A stretch of 64,000 bases of DNA from Demequina sp. NBRC 110056. Lineage in GTDB: Bacteria; Actinomycetota; Actinomycetes; Actinomycetales; Demequinaceae. The notes under the pieces are model-generated. The model saw only the letters and a list, made by a program, of their open reading frames with translations, ran no database searches and was not told where the DNA came from. The stretch is from positions 310,001 to 374,000 of the forward strand of contig NZ_BBRM01000005.1 of assembly GCF_002090155.1 (NCBI RefSeq), read 5' to 3'. Numbering within the stretch: the first letter of the stretch is position 1; every line of letters starts with the position of its first letter. Below, piece by piece: positions 25,474-33,256 of this stretch. The position numbers and the translations under genes are program-made.

Positions 25474-25549
25474 ACGGTAGCACCCCAAGCCAGGGCATTG
25501 CGGGACCCGAATCGAAAACTAACTACCCATTCAGTTTCTGTGTTACGGT
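25474..25549. promoter_or_regulatory. divergent tetR / ABC-importer control region
   Basis: AACTAACTACCCATTCAGTT (25517-25536) is an imperfect 20-bp dyad with outer AACT/AGTT arms, typical in size for TetR operators. A minus-strand TACCGT (plus 25474-25479) serves tetR. TACGGT (25544-25549) is a candidate -10 box for the importer. The dyad lies between the two. Confidence 0.5.
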
Positions 25550-25602
25550 GCAGCGGTGCCGGTCAGCTCGATCGGTCCACAACCAACGGAGATTGAGGAA
25601 CA

Positions 25603-27162
25603 ATGAAGTTTTCGTATCGAGCAGCCGCGCTCGGCGCGATCGGCGCCCTGACGCTGGCGGCATGCAGCTCCACTGACACCCCTTCCGACGCTGAGTCGAC
25701 CTCACCGACCGGCGACTCAAGCGCGGCGGCGAATGCCCCGCTACTGAACCTCGGCATGGTCGACGCGCCCGGACAGGGCGGCTTCGTCGCAGCGGACATG
25801 TCCTTCGCCACCAAGGCGCCGTATGGCCAGGCCGTCTACGACACCCTGATCCGCGCGACTCCGGACAACCAGCTCGAGCCGAGCCTCGCGACTGCGTGGG
25901 AGTACGACGAGACCGGCCTCGTCCTTTCGCTGGGGATCCGCGACGACGTCGTGTTCACCGACGGCACGCCCTTCGACGCCGACGTGGCCGCTCAGAACAT
26001 CCTCCGGTTCCGTGACGGCGCCGCGGAGAACGCCAACTGGCTGGCGAACGTCGCCGACGCCGTCGCCACGGACCCCACCACGCTCGAGATCACGCTGAGC
26101 GCGCCGGACCCCGCCCTGCTGCTCAACCTGTCCCGCGCCGCCGGCTACCAGGAGTCGCCGGCGTCGTTCGACGACCCGGCGCCGGTCGGCACCGGCCCGT
26201 ACGTCCTCGACGAGGCGCGCACGGTCACCGACGCGACCTACACGTTCACCGCGAACGCGGACTACTGGGCTCCCGAGTACCAGCACTACGACGAGATCGT
26301 CATGACCGTCTTCGAGGACCCGGTATCGATGCAGAACGCGCTGCTGGGCAACCAGCTCGACGCCGCCCTGTACTCGGGCTACGACGGCTTCGACCAGATC
26401 GTCGGCGCTGGCTACACCGCACACGAGTACGCCCAGGACTGGGAGGGCCTGCTGCTGTTCGACCGCGGCGGCCAGCTGTCCGAGCCGCTCGCCGACGTTC
26501 GCGTCCGTCAGGCCATCAACCACGCGATCGACAAGGAGGGTCTGCTGCAGGCCCTGGCCGGCGGTCGCGGCGAGGTCACCACGCAGATCTTCGGCAAGAA
26601 CACCGAGGGCTTCAGCGAGGAGCTCGAGAGCCGCTACCCGTACGACCCCGAGCTGGCTCGCGAACTGCTCGACGAGGCGGGCTACGGCGACGGCTTCACC
26701 ATCGAGTTCCCCACGGTGAGCTTCGTGCCGCCGGCGACGTTCGACCTGGTGGGCCAGCAGCTCGCTGACGTCGGCATCACCGCGTCCTTCTACGAGGTGG
26801 CTCCGCAGGACTACTTCGGAGTGATGCTCGGCGGGCAGACGCCGATCGCCTCGATGCGCCTCGAGCAGCCCGCGACGGCCTGGGAGACGTACAACCTCGA
26901 GCTCGCGGTGTCGGCGCCGTGGAACGCGTTCCACGAGTTCGATGAGACCGTCGCGAGCTACGGCGAGCTGCTGCAGTCGAGCGTCCCCGAGGAGGCGACG
27001 CTCGCCGCCTCGGAGCTCAACGCTCACATCGTCGAGGAGGCGTGGTTCAACCCCTGGTACCGCACCGTCACGACCTTCTACACCGACGCCGAGACCGACG
27101 TCACCCCGCAGGTGGGCAACATCTACCCCTACCTGTGGAACATCGTCCCGACCGAGGGCTGA
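25603..27162 (+). CDS. ABC transporter substrate-binding lipoprotein (SBP family 5)
   Basis: 519 residues, GAGGA before the ATG. Signal peptide with lipobox LAAC, lipidated cysteine at residue 21, then a Ser/Thr/Ala-rich linker. The mature part has the family-5 layout: YDTLIRATPDNQLEPSLATAW, FTDGTPFDADVAAQNI, PVGTGPYVLDE, RVRQAINHAIDKEGLLQ. This family binds oligopeptides, nickel, or oligosaccharides and glycosides. The glycosidase-type genes at the end of the operon favour a carbohydrate ligand here. That is inference. Confidence 0.9.
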   Translation: MKFSYRAAALGAIGALTLAACSSTDTPSDAESTSPTGDSSAAANAPLLNLGMVDAPGQGGFVAADMSFATKAPYGQAVYDTLIRATPDNQLEPSLATAWEYDETGLVLSLGIRDDVVFTDGTPFDADVAAQNILRFRDGAAENANWLANVADAVATDPTTLEITLSAPDPALLLNLSRAAGYQESPASFDDPAPVGTGPYVLDEARTVTDATYTFTANADYWAPEYQHYDEIVMTVFEDPVSMQNALLGNQLDAALYSGYDGFDQIVGAGYTAHEYAQDWEGLLLFDRGGQLSEPLADVRVRQAINHAIDKEGLLQALAGGRGEVTTQIFGKNTEGFSEELESRYPYDPELARELLDEAGYGDGFTIEFPTVSFVPPATFDLVGQQLADVGITASFYEVAPQDYFGVMLGGQTPIASMRLEQPATAWETYNLELAVSAPWNAFHEFDETVASYGELLQSSVPEEATLAASELNAHIVEEAWFNPWYRTVTTFYTDAETDVTPQVGNIYPYLWNIVPTEG

Positions 27163-27168
27163 TGACCC

Positions 27169-27202
27169 CACCCGGGGAGCGCCTTCCGGCGCTCCCCGGG
27201 TG
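27169..27202 (+). terminator. 15-bp hairpin between binding-protein and permease genes
   Basis: CACCCGGGGAGCGCC (27169-27183) pairs exactly with GGCGCTCCCCGGGTG (27188-27202) around TTCC. It begins 7 nt after the lipoprotein stop. No T-run follows, so partial termination or protection of the upstream message is likely, which would raise binding protein over membrane subunits. Confidence 0.7.
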
Positions 27203-27243
27203 ACAACCCCCTTCTTCACCGCACGACCCGTCTGGAGCCCAAC

Positions 27244-28185
27244 GTGGGACGCTTCATCACCCGGCGAGTGATCAGCGGCATCAGCCTGCTGTTCGTCATC
27301 TCGAGCGCCGCCTACCTGCTGCTGTACATCAGCAGCGGCGACGTCGCGCGCAACCTGCTCGGCCCGACGGCCACGGATGAGCAGGTCGCGGCGAAGGCCG
27401 CCGAGCTTGGCCTCGACCAGCCGCTCCTCACGCGCTACTGGGACTGGCTGACGGGCGCCCTGACCGGCGACTTCGGCACCTCGTGGGCCTCGCGTGCCCC
27501 CGTGACGGAGGTGCTGGGTGGACGTGTCTCGGTGACGCTCACCCTCGTCATCGCCGCCGTCATCGTGTCGGCGCTCGGAGCGATCGTGCTCGGGACGCTC
27601 GCCGCCAGCCGTGGCGGGTGGTCCGATCGCACCATCCAGGTGGTCTCGCTCATCGGCGCGGCCGTGCCCGGCTTCCTCATCGCGATGCTGCTCGTGCTGT
27701 TCGTCGCGATCGACCTCGGCTGGTTCGCCGCCACGGGCTACGTCCGTCCCACAGAATCGTTCTCCGGCTGGATCCAGACGGCGGTGCTTCCCATCACCGC
27801 GCTCGCCGTCGCCGGAGTAGCTGCCGTCACCCAACAGGTGCGCGGATCGATGCTCGACGAGCAGCGCAAGGACTACGTGCGCACCCTCGAGTGCCGCGGG
27901 CTGTCACGCCGCTCCATCGTCTTCCGCCACGTGCTGCGCAACGCCGCCACACCGGCCCTCAACGTCCTCGCCCTGATGTTCATCGCGCTGCTCGGCGGCG
28001 CGGTGGTGGTCGAGCAGGTGTTCGCGATTCCGGGGCTCGGCAAGCTCACGGTCTCGTCGACGCTGACCGGAGACGTGCCCGTCATCATGGGCATCGTCGT
28101 CGTGACCGTCATGCTCGTCGTCGCCGTCAACCTGCTCATCGACCTCATCCAGGCCTGGCTCAACCCGAAGGTGCGTCTGTCATGA
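27244..28185 (+). CDS. ABC transporter permease, DppB type
   Basis: 313 residues from GTG. Helix 1 is ISGISLLFVISSAAYLLLYI; the conserved LGLDQPLLTRYWDWLTGALTGDFGTSW segment, then five more helices. The ATPase-contact loop is DYVRTLECRGLSRRSIVFRHVLRNA, matching the EAA motif. It forms the translocation channel with the following fused subunit. The stop overlaps the next gene by 4 bp (ATGA). Confidence 0.92.
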   Translation: MGRFITRRVISGISLLFVISSAAYLLLYISSGDVARNLLGPTATDEQVAAKAAELGLDQPLLTRYWDWLTGALTGDFGTSWASRAPVTEVLGGRVSVTLTLVIAAVIVSALGAIVLGTLAASRGGWSDRTIQVVSLIGAAVPGFLIAMLLVLFVAIDLGWFAATGYVRPTESFSGWIQTAVLPITALAVAGVAAVTQQVRGSMLDEQRKDYVRTLECRGLSRRSIVFRHVLRNAATPALNVLALMFIALLGGAVVVEQVFAIPGLGKLTVSSTLTGDVPVIMGIVVVTVMLVVAVNLLIDLIQAWLNPKVRLS

Positions 28186-29912
28186 CCCACGCCACGACCC
28201 CCCGTCGTCCCTCCCTCGCGCGCGCCGTGCTGCGCCAGCCGTTGGGGCTCATCGCGGTGCTGACGATCACGCTCTACCTCGTGATCGCGGTGATCGGCGC
28301 CTGGATCGCCCCGCACGACCCGTATCAGACCTCGCTGCAGGACATCCTCCTGCCGCCCGGCGGCGAGCACCTGCTCGGCACCGACCCCTCCGGCCGCGAC
28401 GTGCTGTCGCGCCTCCTGGTCGCCACCCGCTATTCCATGTTAGGCGCCGGCATCGCGTTGGTGGTCGCGGGCGTGATCGGCATCAGCGGCGGCCTCATCG
28501 CCGGGTACTACCGCGGCTGGTTCGAGGCGGTCTTCTCCTACGGCGCCTCGCTGTTCCTCGCGCTGCCGTCGATGGTCGTGCTGCTCGCCGCGCGCACCGT
28601 GATCGGCCCCAGTCTCTGGTGGTCCATGGTGATCTTCGGCGTGATCGTGTCCCCTGCCTTCTACCGCCTGACCTTCGCGGTGGTGTCCGGAGTGCGCCAC
28701 GAGCTCTACGTCGACGCCGCCCGCACCTCCGGACTCTCGGACGCCCGCATCATCGGACGGCACATCCTGTCGGTCGTCCGTGCGCCCGTCATCATCCAGG
28801 CGGCGGGCATCGCAGGCGTCGCCATCGGCATCCAGGCGGGTCTCGAGTTCCTCGGACTCGGCGACCGGGAGCTGATCACCTGGGGAGGCATGCTCAACGA
28901 TGGCTTCCAGGCCATCTACCGCCAGCCGTGGCTGCTCGTGTGGCCCACGCTCGCGATCGTCATCATCTCCGTCGCCCTGACGCTGTTCGCCAACGCTCTG
29001 CGCGACGTGCTGGAGCGCTCGTCGACCGCTCGCCGCTCGAAGGCGACGGCTCCCGCCACGGCGGCGGCCGACCACCACGATGGCCAGGCAGCGCTGTCCG
29101 TGCGGGGCCTCGAGGTCTCGTACGGCGATCGCGCCAAGGACCGCACCGTCGTGGTACACGACGTGTCGTTCGACATCCGCGCCGGCGAGGTGCTCGGCCT
29201 CGTCGGGGAGTCGGGCTCGGGCAAGACTCAGACCGCGTTCTCCATCCTCGACGTGCTTCCCGGCGGCGGGCGCGTGTCCGCGGGCTCCATCGCCTTCCAC
29301 GGGAAGGTCACCACGCAGTCCCAGCGGGCCGCTGCGCGGGGAAGGTCGATCGCCTACATCCCCCAGGAGCCGATGTCGAACCTCGACCCGACCTTCACCA
29401 TCGGGTTCCAGCTCATCGAGCCGATCCGCGCTGTCGCCGGCGCCTCGAAGTCCGAGGCGCGCACCCGGGCGCTGACCCTGCTCGAGCGAGTCGGCATCCC
29501 CGACCCCGAGCGGGTCATGGGCCTCTACCCGCACCAGATCTCGGGCGGCATGGCCCAGCGCGTGCTCATCGCCGGCGCCATCGCCACGGAGCCCGAGGTC
29601 CTCATCGCGGACGAGCCCACCACCGCCCTCGACGTCACCGTGCAGGCGGACGTGCTGGACCTGCTGCGCGACCTGCAGCGCGACCTCGGCATGGCCATGG
29701 TCATCGTGACGCACAACTTCGGCGTCGTGGCCGACATCTGCGACCGGGTGGCCGTCATGCAACAGGGCCGCATCGTCGAGCAGGGCGATGTCGAGACCGT
29801 GTTCGACGCGCCACAGCACCCCTACACGCAGGCGCTGCTGGGCGCCATCCTCGACGACGACACCGTGCGCCCGAGCCTCGACGAGGGCGTGCAGACGGGA
29901 GGCCCCCGATGA
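28182..29912 (+). CDS. fused ABC permease (DppC type) and ATPase (DppD type)
   Basis: 576 residues. Residues 1 to about 290 are a DppC-like permease: HDPYQTSLQDILLPPGGEHLLGTDPSGRDVLSRLL and the EAA loop YVDAARTSGLSDARIIGRHILS. After an Ala/Thr/Ser linker at about 285-305, an ATPase follows with GESGSGKT near 342, PQEPMSNLDP, ISGGMAQR and VLIADEPTTALD, ending in the oligopeptide-ATPase C-terminal segment HPYTQALLGAI. The fusion is intact, with no frameshift. It overlaps both neighbours by 4 bp. Confidence 0.92.
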   Translation: MTHATTPRRPSLARAVLRQPLGLIAVLTITLYLVIAVIGAWIAPHDPYQTSLQDILLPPGGEHLLGTDPSGRDVLSRLLVATRYSMLGAGIALVVAGVIGISGGLIAGYYRGWFEAVFSYGASLFLALPSMVVLLAARTVIGPSLWWSMVIFGVIVSPAFYRLTFAVVSGVRHELYVDAARTSGLSDARIIGRHILSVVRAPVIIQAAGIAGVAIGIQAGLEFLGLGDRELITWGGMLNDGFQAIYRQPWLLVWPTLAIVIISVALTLFANALRDVLERSSTARRSKATAPATAAADHHDGQAALSVRGLEVSYGDRAKDRTVVVHDVSFDIRAGEVLGLVGESGSGKTQTAFSILDVLPGGGRVSAGSIAFHGKVTTQSQRAAARGRSIAYIPQEPMSNLDPTFTIGFQLIEPIRAVAGASKSEARTRALTLLERVGIPDPERVMGLYPHQISGGMAQRVLIAGAIATEPEVLIADEPTTALDVTVQADVLDLLRDLQRDLGMAMVIVTHNFGVVADICDRVAVMQQGRIVEQGDVETVFDAPQHPYTQALLGAILDDDTVRPSLDEGVQTGGPR

Positions 29913-30769
29913 CCGAGTCACTGCTGCGTGTGGACGACCTCGAGGTCGCCTACCCCGGGCGCGGGATGCGCGCGGAGCCCACCCGCATCCTCCATGGGGT
30001 GTCGCTCGACATCCGGCCCGGCGAGACCGTAGGACTCGTGGGCGAGTCGGGCTCGGGCAAGACCACGCTCGGACGTGCGATCCTCGGCCTCGCGCCCGTC
30101 ACGGGCGGCACTGTTACGTACCGCGGCGAGGACATCTCGCACCCGACGCGCCAGCGCCGCCGCGAGCTCACGCGCGACATCCAGGTGGTGTTCCAGGACC
30201 CGTACACGTCGATGAACCCCAACCTCACCATCGAGCAGACGCTCACGGAGCCTCTCCGCGTGAACGGCACGAAGGGATCGGAGGCTCGCGACCGCGTGGC
30301 CTCGCTGCTCGAGGCGGTCCACATGCCCGTCGACTCGATGACGCGGTTCCCCAACGAGTTCTCGGGTGGCCAGCGCCAGCGGATCGCCATCGCAAGGGCG
30401 CTCGCGCTCGACCCCGCGCTGATCGTGTGCGACGAGCCCGTCTCCGCTCTCGACCTGAGCAACCAGCGTCGCGTGCTCGACCTCTTCATCGAGATCCAGG
30501 AGCGCACCGGAGTCGCGTACCTCTTCGTCTCGCACGACCTCGCGGTGGTGCGTCACCTCAGCCACCGCGTCGCCGTGCTGTACCGGGGCGAGATCGTCGA
30601 GTGGGGCGACTGCGACCAGGTCACCGCGCGCCCCGAGCACCCCTACACGCAGCGCCTGCTGATGGCAGCGCCCGTGCCGCACCCCGTCCGCCAGGCGAAG
30701 CACCGCGCCGACCGCCAGCGCGTCCTCGCCGCTCAGCGTGAGGCCGACCTCCAGTCCGGCGCCGCCTGA
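29909..30769 (+). CDS. ABC transporter ATP-binding protein, DppF type
   Basis: 286 residues. GESGSGKTTLGRAILGL (Walker A), VFQDPYTSMNP (Q-loop), FSGGQRQRIAIARALA (signature), LIVCDEPVSALD (Walker B) and HDLAVVRH are all intact, and HPYTQRLLMAAPVP is the family's C-terminal motif. It pairs with the ATPase half of the preceding fusion. ATGA overlap upstream; 44 nt to the next gene, which has its own GAAAGGA site. Confidence 0.93.
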   Translation: MTESLLRVDDLEVAYPGRGMRAEPTRILHGVSLDIRPGETVGLVGESGSGKTTLGRAILGLAPVTGGTVTYRGEDISHPTRQRRRELTRDIQVVFQDPYTSMNPNLTIEQTLTEPLRVNGTKGSEARDRVASLLEAVHMPVDSMTRFPNEFSGGQRQRIAIARALALDPALIVCDEPVSALDLSNQRRVLDLFIEIQERTGVAYLFVSHDLAVVRHLSHRVAVLYRGEIVEWGDCDQVTARPEHPYTQRLLMAAPVPHPVRQAKHRADRQRVLAAQREADLQSGAA

Positions 30770-30813
30770 TCGCGGCCCGCGCCGCCTCCTCCTCCCGCCT
30801 CGAAAGGACCACC

Positions 30814-33189
30814 ATGCCCTCGCCTCGCGCTGCCATCTTCGACCTCGACGGCGTCATCGTCGACACCGCGCCACTGCACTTCGACGCCTGGCGGCAGACC
30901 GCGCGCGAGCTCGGGTTCGACCTCGATGAGTCGCACGAGGCCTCCCTGCGCGGCGTCGGTCGCCTGGACGCGCTGCACCTCGTGCTCGAGGCCGGCGGCA
31001 TCGATCCGTCGAGCGTCGACACCGAGGCTCTCGCGACCGCCAAGAACGCCCGCTACGTGGGATCGCTGACGTCGGTGTCGCCCGCCCACCTGCTTCCGGG
31101 GGCGAAGGACGAGCTGACGCGCCTGCGCGCCGCGGGCGTCCCGATCGCGCTGGGGTCCGCGAGCCGCAACGCCACCGGGCTGCTGGACCGCCTCGAGGTG
31201 CGCGAGCTGTTCGACGTCGTCGTGGACGGGAACGATCTCACGGCGTCGAAGCCGGACCCCCAGGTCTTCGCGCTCGCGGCGCAGCGCCTCGGCGTGCCCG
31301 CAGCCGAGTGCGTGGTCTTCGAGGACGCCCCCGCCGGAGTCCAGGCCGCGCGTGCGGCCGGAGCCCGGGTCGTCGGCATCGGCTCCGCCGCCGTGGTCGG
31401 CGGCGCCGATGCGGTGATCGGCTCGCTCGCCGAGGTGGGAGACCTCGCGGAGGACCTTCGACCGGGCTCGACGGTCGTGGCAGGCGTCGACCTCGCCGCC
31501 GCACCGTTCGGCCTCGACGCCGCTGCACGCGCCTGGGTCGCGACGACGCTCGCCTCGCTGAGCCCTGAGCGCAAGCTCGGTCAGCTGTTCTGCCTGCTCG
31601 CCGAGCCCGACACCGCCGAGCAGGCTGACGCCGACTTCGCGGTCGTGGAGCCCGGCGGCTACATGCGCCGCCCGTCCCTGTCGCACGACGTGGTGAGCTT
31701 CAACCGCTACGTCCAGGACAAGGCCGAGGTGCCGCTTCTCATCGCCGCCAACCTCGAGGCCGGCGCGAGCGGCGTCGCCTTCGACGCCACGAGCGTGGGC
31801 TCGCCGCTCCAGGCTGCGGCGACCGGCGACGCCGATGCCGCGCGCCGCATGGGAGAGGTATGCGCCGTCCAGGGACGCGCCATGGGCATCACGTGGGCCT
31901 TCTCCCCGATCGTCGACATCCAGCTCAACTGGCGCAACCCCATCGTCCTCACCCGCGGCTTCGGCGACGACACCTCCGTCGTCGCCGAGATGGGCGAGGC
32001 CTTCGTCCGGGGCCTCCAGGACCACGGCATGGCCGCCTCCGTCAAGCACTGGCCCGGCGATGGCGTCGACGACCGCGACCAGCACCTGCTCACCACCGTC
32101 AACTCGCTGAGCACCGAGGACTGGGACTCCACCTTCGGCACGGTGTACCGCCGGGCGATCGACGCGGGCGCGCTGACGATCATGGCGGCGCACATCGCGT
32201 TGCCGTCGTACTCGCGCGCCCTGCGCCCCGGCATCGCGGACGAGGACATCCTTCCGGCGAGCCTCGCACCCGAGATCACCACGGACCTGCTGCGCGATCG
32301 GCTGGGCTTCAACGGCCTCGTGGTCACGGACGCCTCGCTCATGGCCGGCATGCAGATGTCGATGCCGCGCGCTCAGGCGGTGCCTGCCTCGGTCGCCGCC
32401 GGCTGCGACATGTTCCTCTTCACGGAGGACTACGCCGCTGACCTCGCCCACATGCGTGCGGGCGTCGCCGCCGGCACCATCACCCCGGCGCGCCTCGACG
32501 AGGCCGTCACCCGTGTGCTCGCGGTGAAGGCCGCGCTCGGCCTGCATGCCGCGACGCTCGACGGCCTCGTGCCCGACGCTCTCGGTGCCGTCGACCGGGG
32601 CACCCACGAAGGCTGGGCCCACGAGCAGGCGTCGCGCGCGGTCACCCTCGTCAAGGAGGAGGAAGGCCTCCTTCCGCTGCGACCCGAGGCGACGCCGCGG
32701 GTGCTCGTGTACTCGCTGCGCGGAGGCGCGCTCCCCTCGACCGATCCCGCGCAGGCGCTCGTCGACGACCTCTCGGCGCGAGGCTTCGCGGCGACCCTGC
32801 ACGAGGACCTGCCGCGTGAGGCGACGCTCTTCCAGCCCGTCGGCCGTGCCGGCGCGGTGACGGGCGCCGAGCTGCTCGACGGCTACGACGCCGTGATCTA
32901 CGTCGCGGACGTGCCGCCGGCGTCGAACTTCCCGACCGCACGGCTCGAGTGGACCTTCTGGACGGCCGCCAACCTGCCGCGCTACACGCACTCGATCCCC
33001 ACGATCTTCGTGTCGCTCGGCAGCCCCTTCCACCTCCAGGACGTGCCACGCGTCAAGACGTTCGTCAATGCCTACGCCAACAACGGGGCGACGATCGCGG
33101 CCGTCGCACGGGCACTCACCGGCGAGCAGCCGTTCACCGGCGTGTCGCCCGTGGACCCGTACTGCGACTACTGGGACGCCCGCCTCTGA
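30814..33189 (+). CDS. fusion: beta-phosphoglucomutase-type HAD domain + NagZ-like GH3 glycosidase/phosphorylase
   Basis: 791 residues with no stop or frameshift at the junction. Residues 1 to about 215 are a HAD phosphomutase: AAIFDLDGVIVDTAPLHFDA (Asp10 and Asp12 both kept), SASRNAT, ASKPDPQVF and VFEDAPAGVQAA, as in beta-phosphoglucomutase. From about 240, a GH3 (beta/alpha)8 domain: KHWPGDGVDDRDQH at 411-424 aligns position for position with the NagZ loop that holds the catalytic Asp-His dyad (here Asp422, His424), and GLVVTDASLMAGM holds the nucleophile Asp506. A C-terminal GH3 domain follows from about 590. GH3 enzymes with this dyad can act as phosphorylases giving beta-sugar-1-phosphate (known for Cellulomonas fimi Nag3), which is what a beta-phosphomutase converts to the 6-phosphate. 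No signal peptide. Last gene of the importer operon. Confidence 0.9.
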   Translation: MPSPRAAIFDLDGVIVDTAPLHFDAWRQTARELGFDLDESHEASLRGVGRLDALHLVLEAGGIDPSSVDTEALATAKNARYVGSLTSVSPAHLLPGAKDELTRLRAAGVPIALGSASRNATGLLDRLEVRELFDVVVDGNDLTASKPDPQVFALAAQRLGVPAAECVVFEDAPAGVQAARAAGARVVGIGSAAVVGGADAVIGSLAEVGDLAEDLRPGSTVVAGVDLAAAPFGLDAAARAWVATTLASLSPERKLGQLFCLLAEPDTAEQADADFAVVEPGGYMRRPSLSHDVVSFNRYVQDKAEVPLLIAANLEAGASGVAFDATSVGSPLQAAATGDADAARRMGEVCAVQGRAMGITWAFSPIVDIQLNWRNPIVLTRGFGDDTSVVAEMGEAFVRGLQDHGMAASVKHWPGDGVDDRDQHLLTTVNSLSTEDWDSTFGTVYRRAIDAGALTIMAAHIALPSYSRALRPGIADEDILPASLAPEITTDLLRDRLGFNGLVVTDASLMAGMQMSMPRAQAVPASVAAGCDMFLFTEDYAADLAHMRAGVAAGTITPARLDEAVTRVLAVKAALGLHAATLDGLVPDALGAVDRGTHEGWAHEQASRAVTLVKEEEGLLPLRPEATPRVLVYSLRGGALPSTDPAQALVDDLSARGFAATLHEDLPREATLFQPVGRAGAVTGAELLDGYDAVIYVADVPPASNFPTARLEWTFWTAANLPRYTHSIPTIFVSLGSPFHLQDVPRVKTFVNAYANNGATIAAVARALTGEQPFTGVSPVDPYCDYWDARL

Positions 33190-33243
33190 GCGACGACGGC
33201 ACCGGCGACTGACCGCTTGGTAGAACAGTTGCCGCGCCGACCC

Positions 33244-33249
33244 TAGGCT
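33244..33249 (+). promoter_or_regulatory. -10 box of the GH36 gene (leaderless)
   Basis: TAGGCT lies 7 nt before the ATG at 33257, so transcription should begin at or next to the start codon. The ribosome site is otherwise poor. Confidence 0.5.
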
Positions 33250-33256
33250 GGTGGGC

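Noticed and set aside
25741..27834. 697-codon minus-strand frame opposite the binding-protein gene
   Set aside because: Arg/Glu/Asp/Gly-rich shadow. The plus strand has a lipobox and family-5 motifs.
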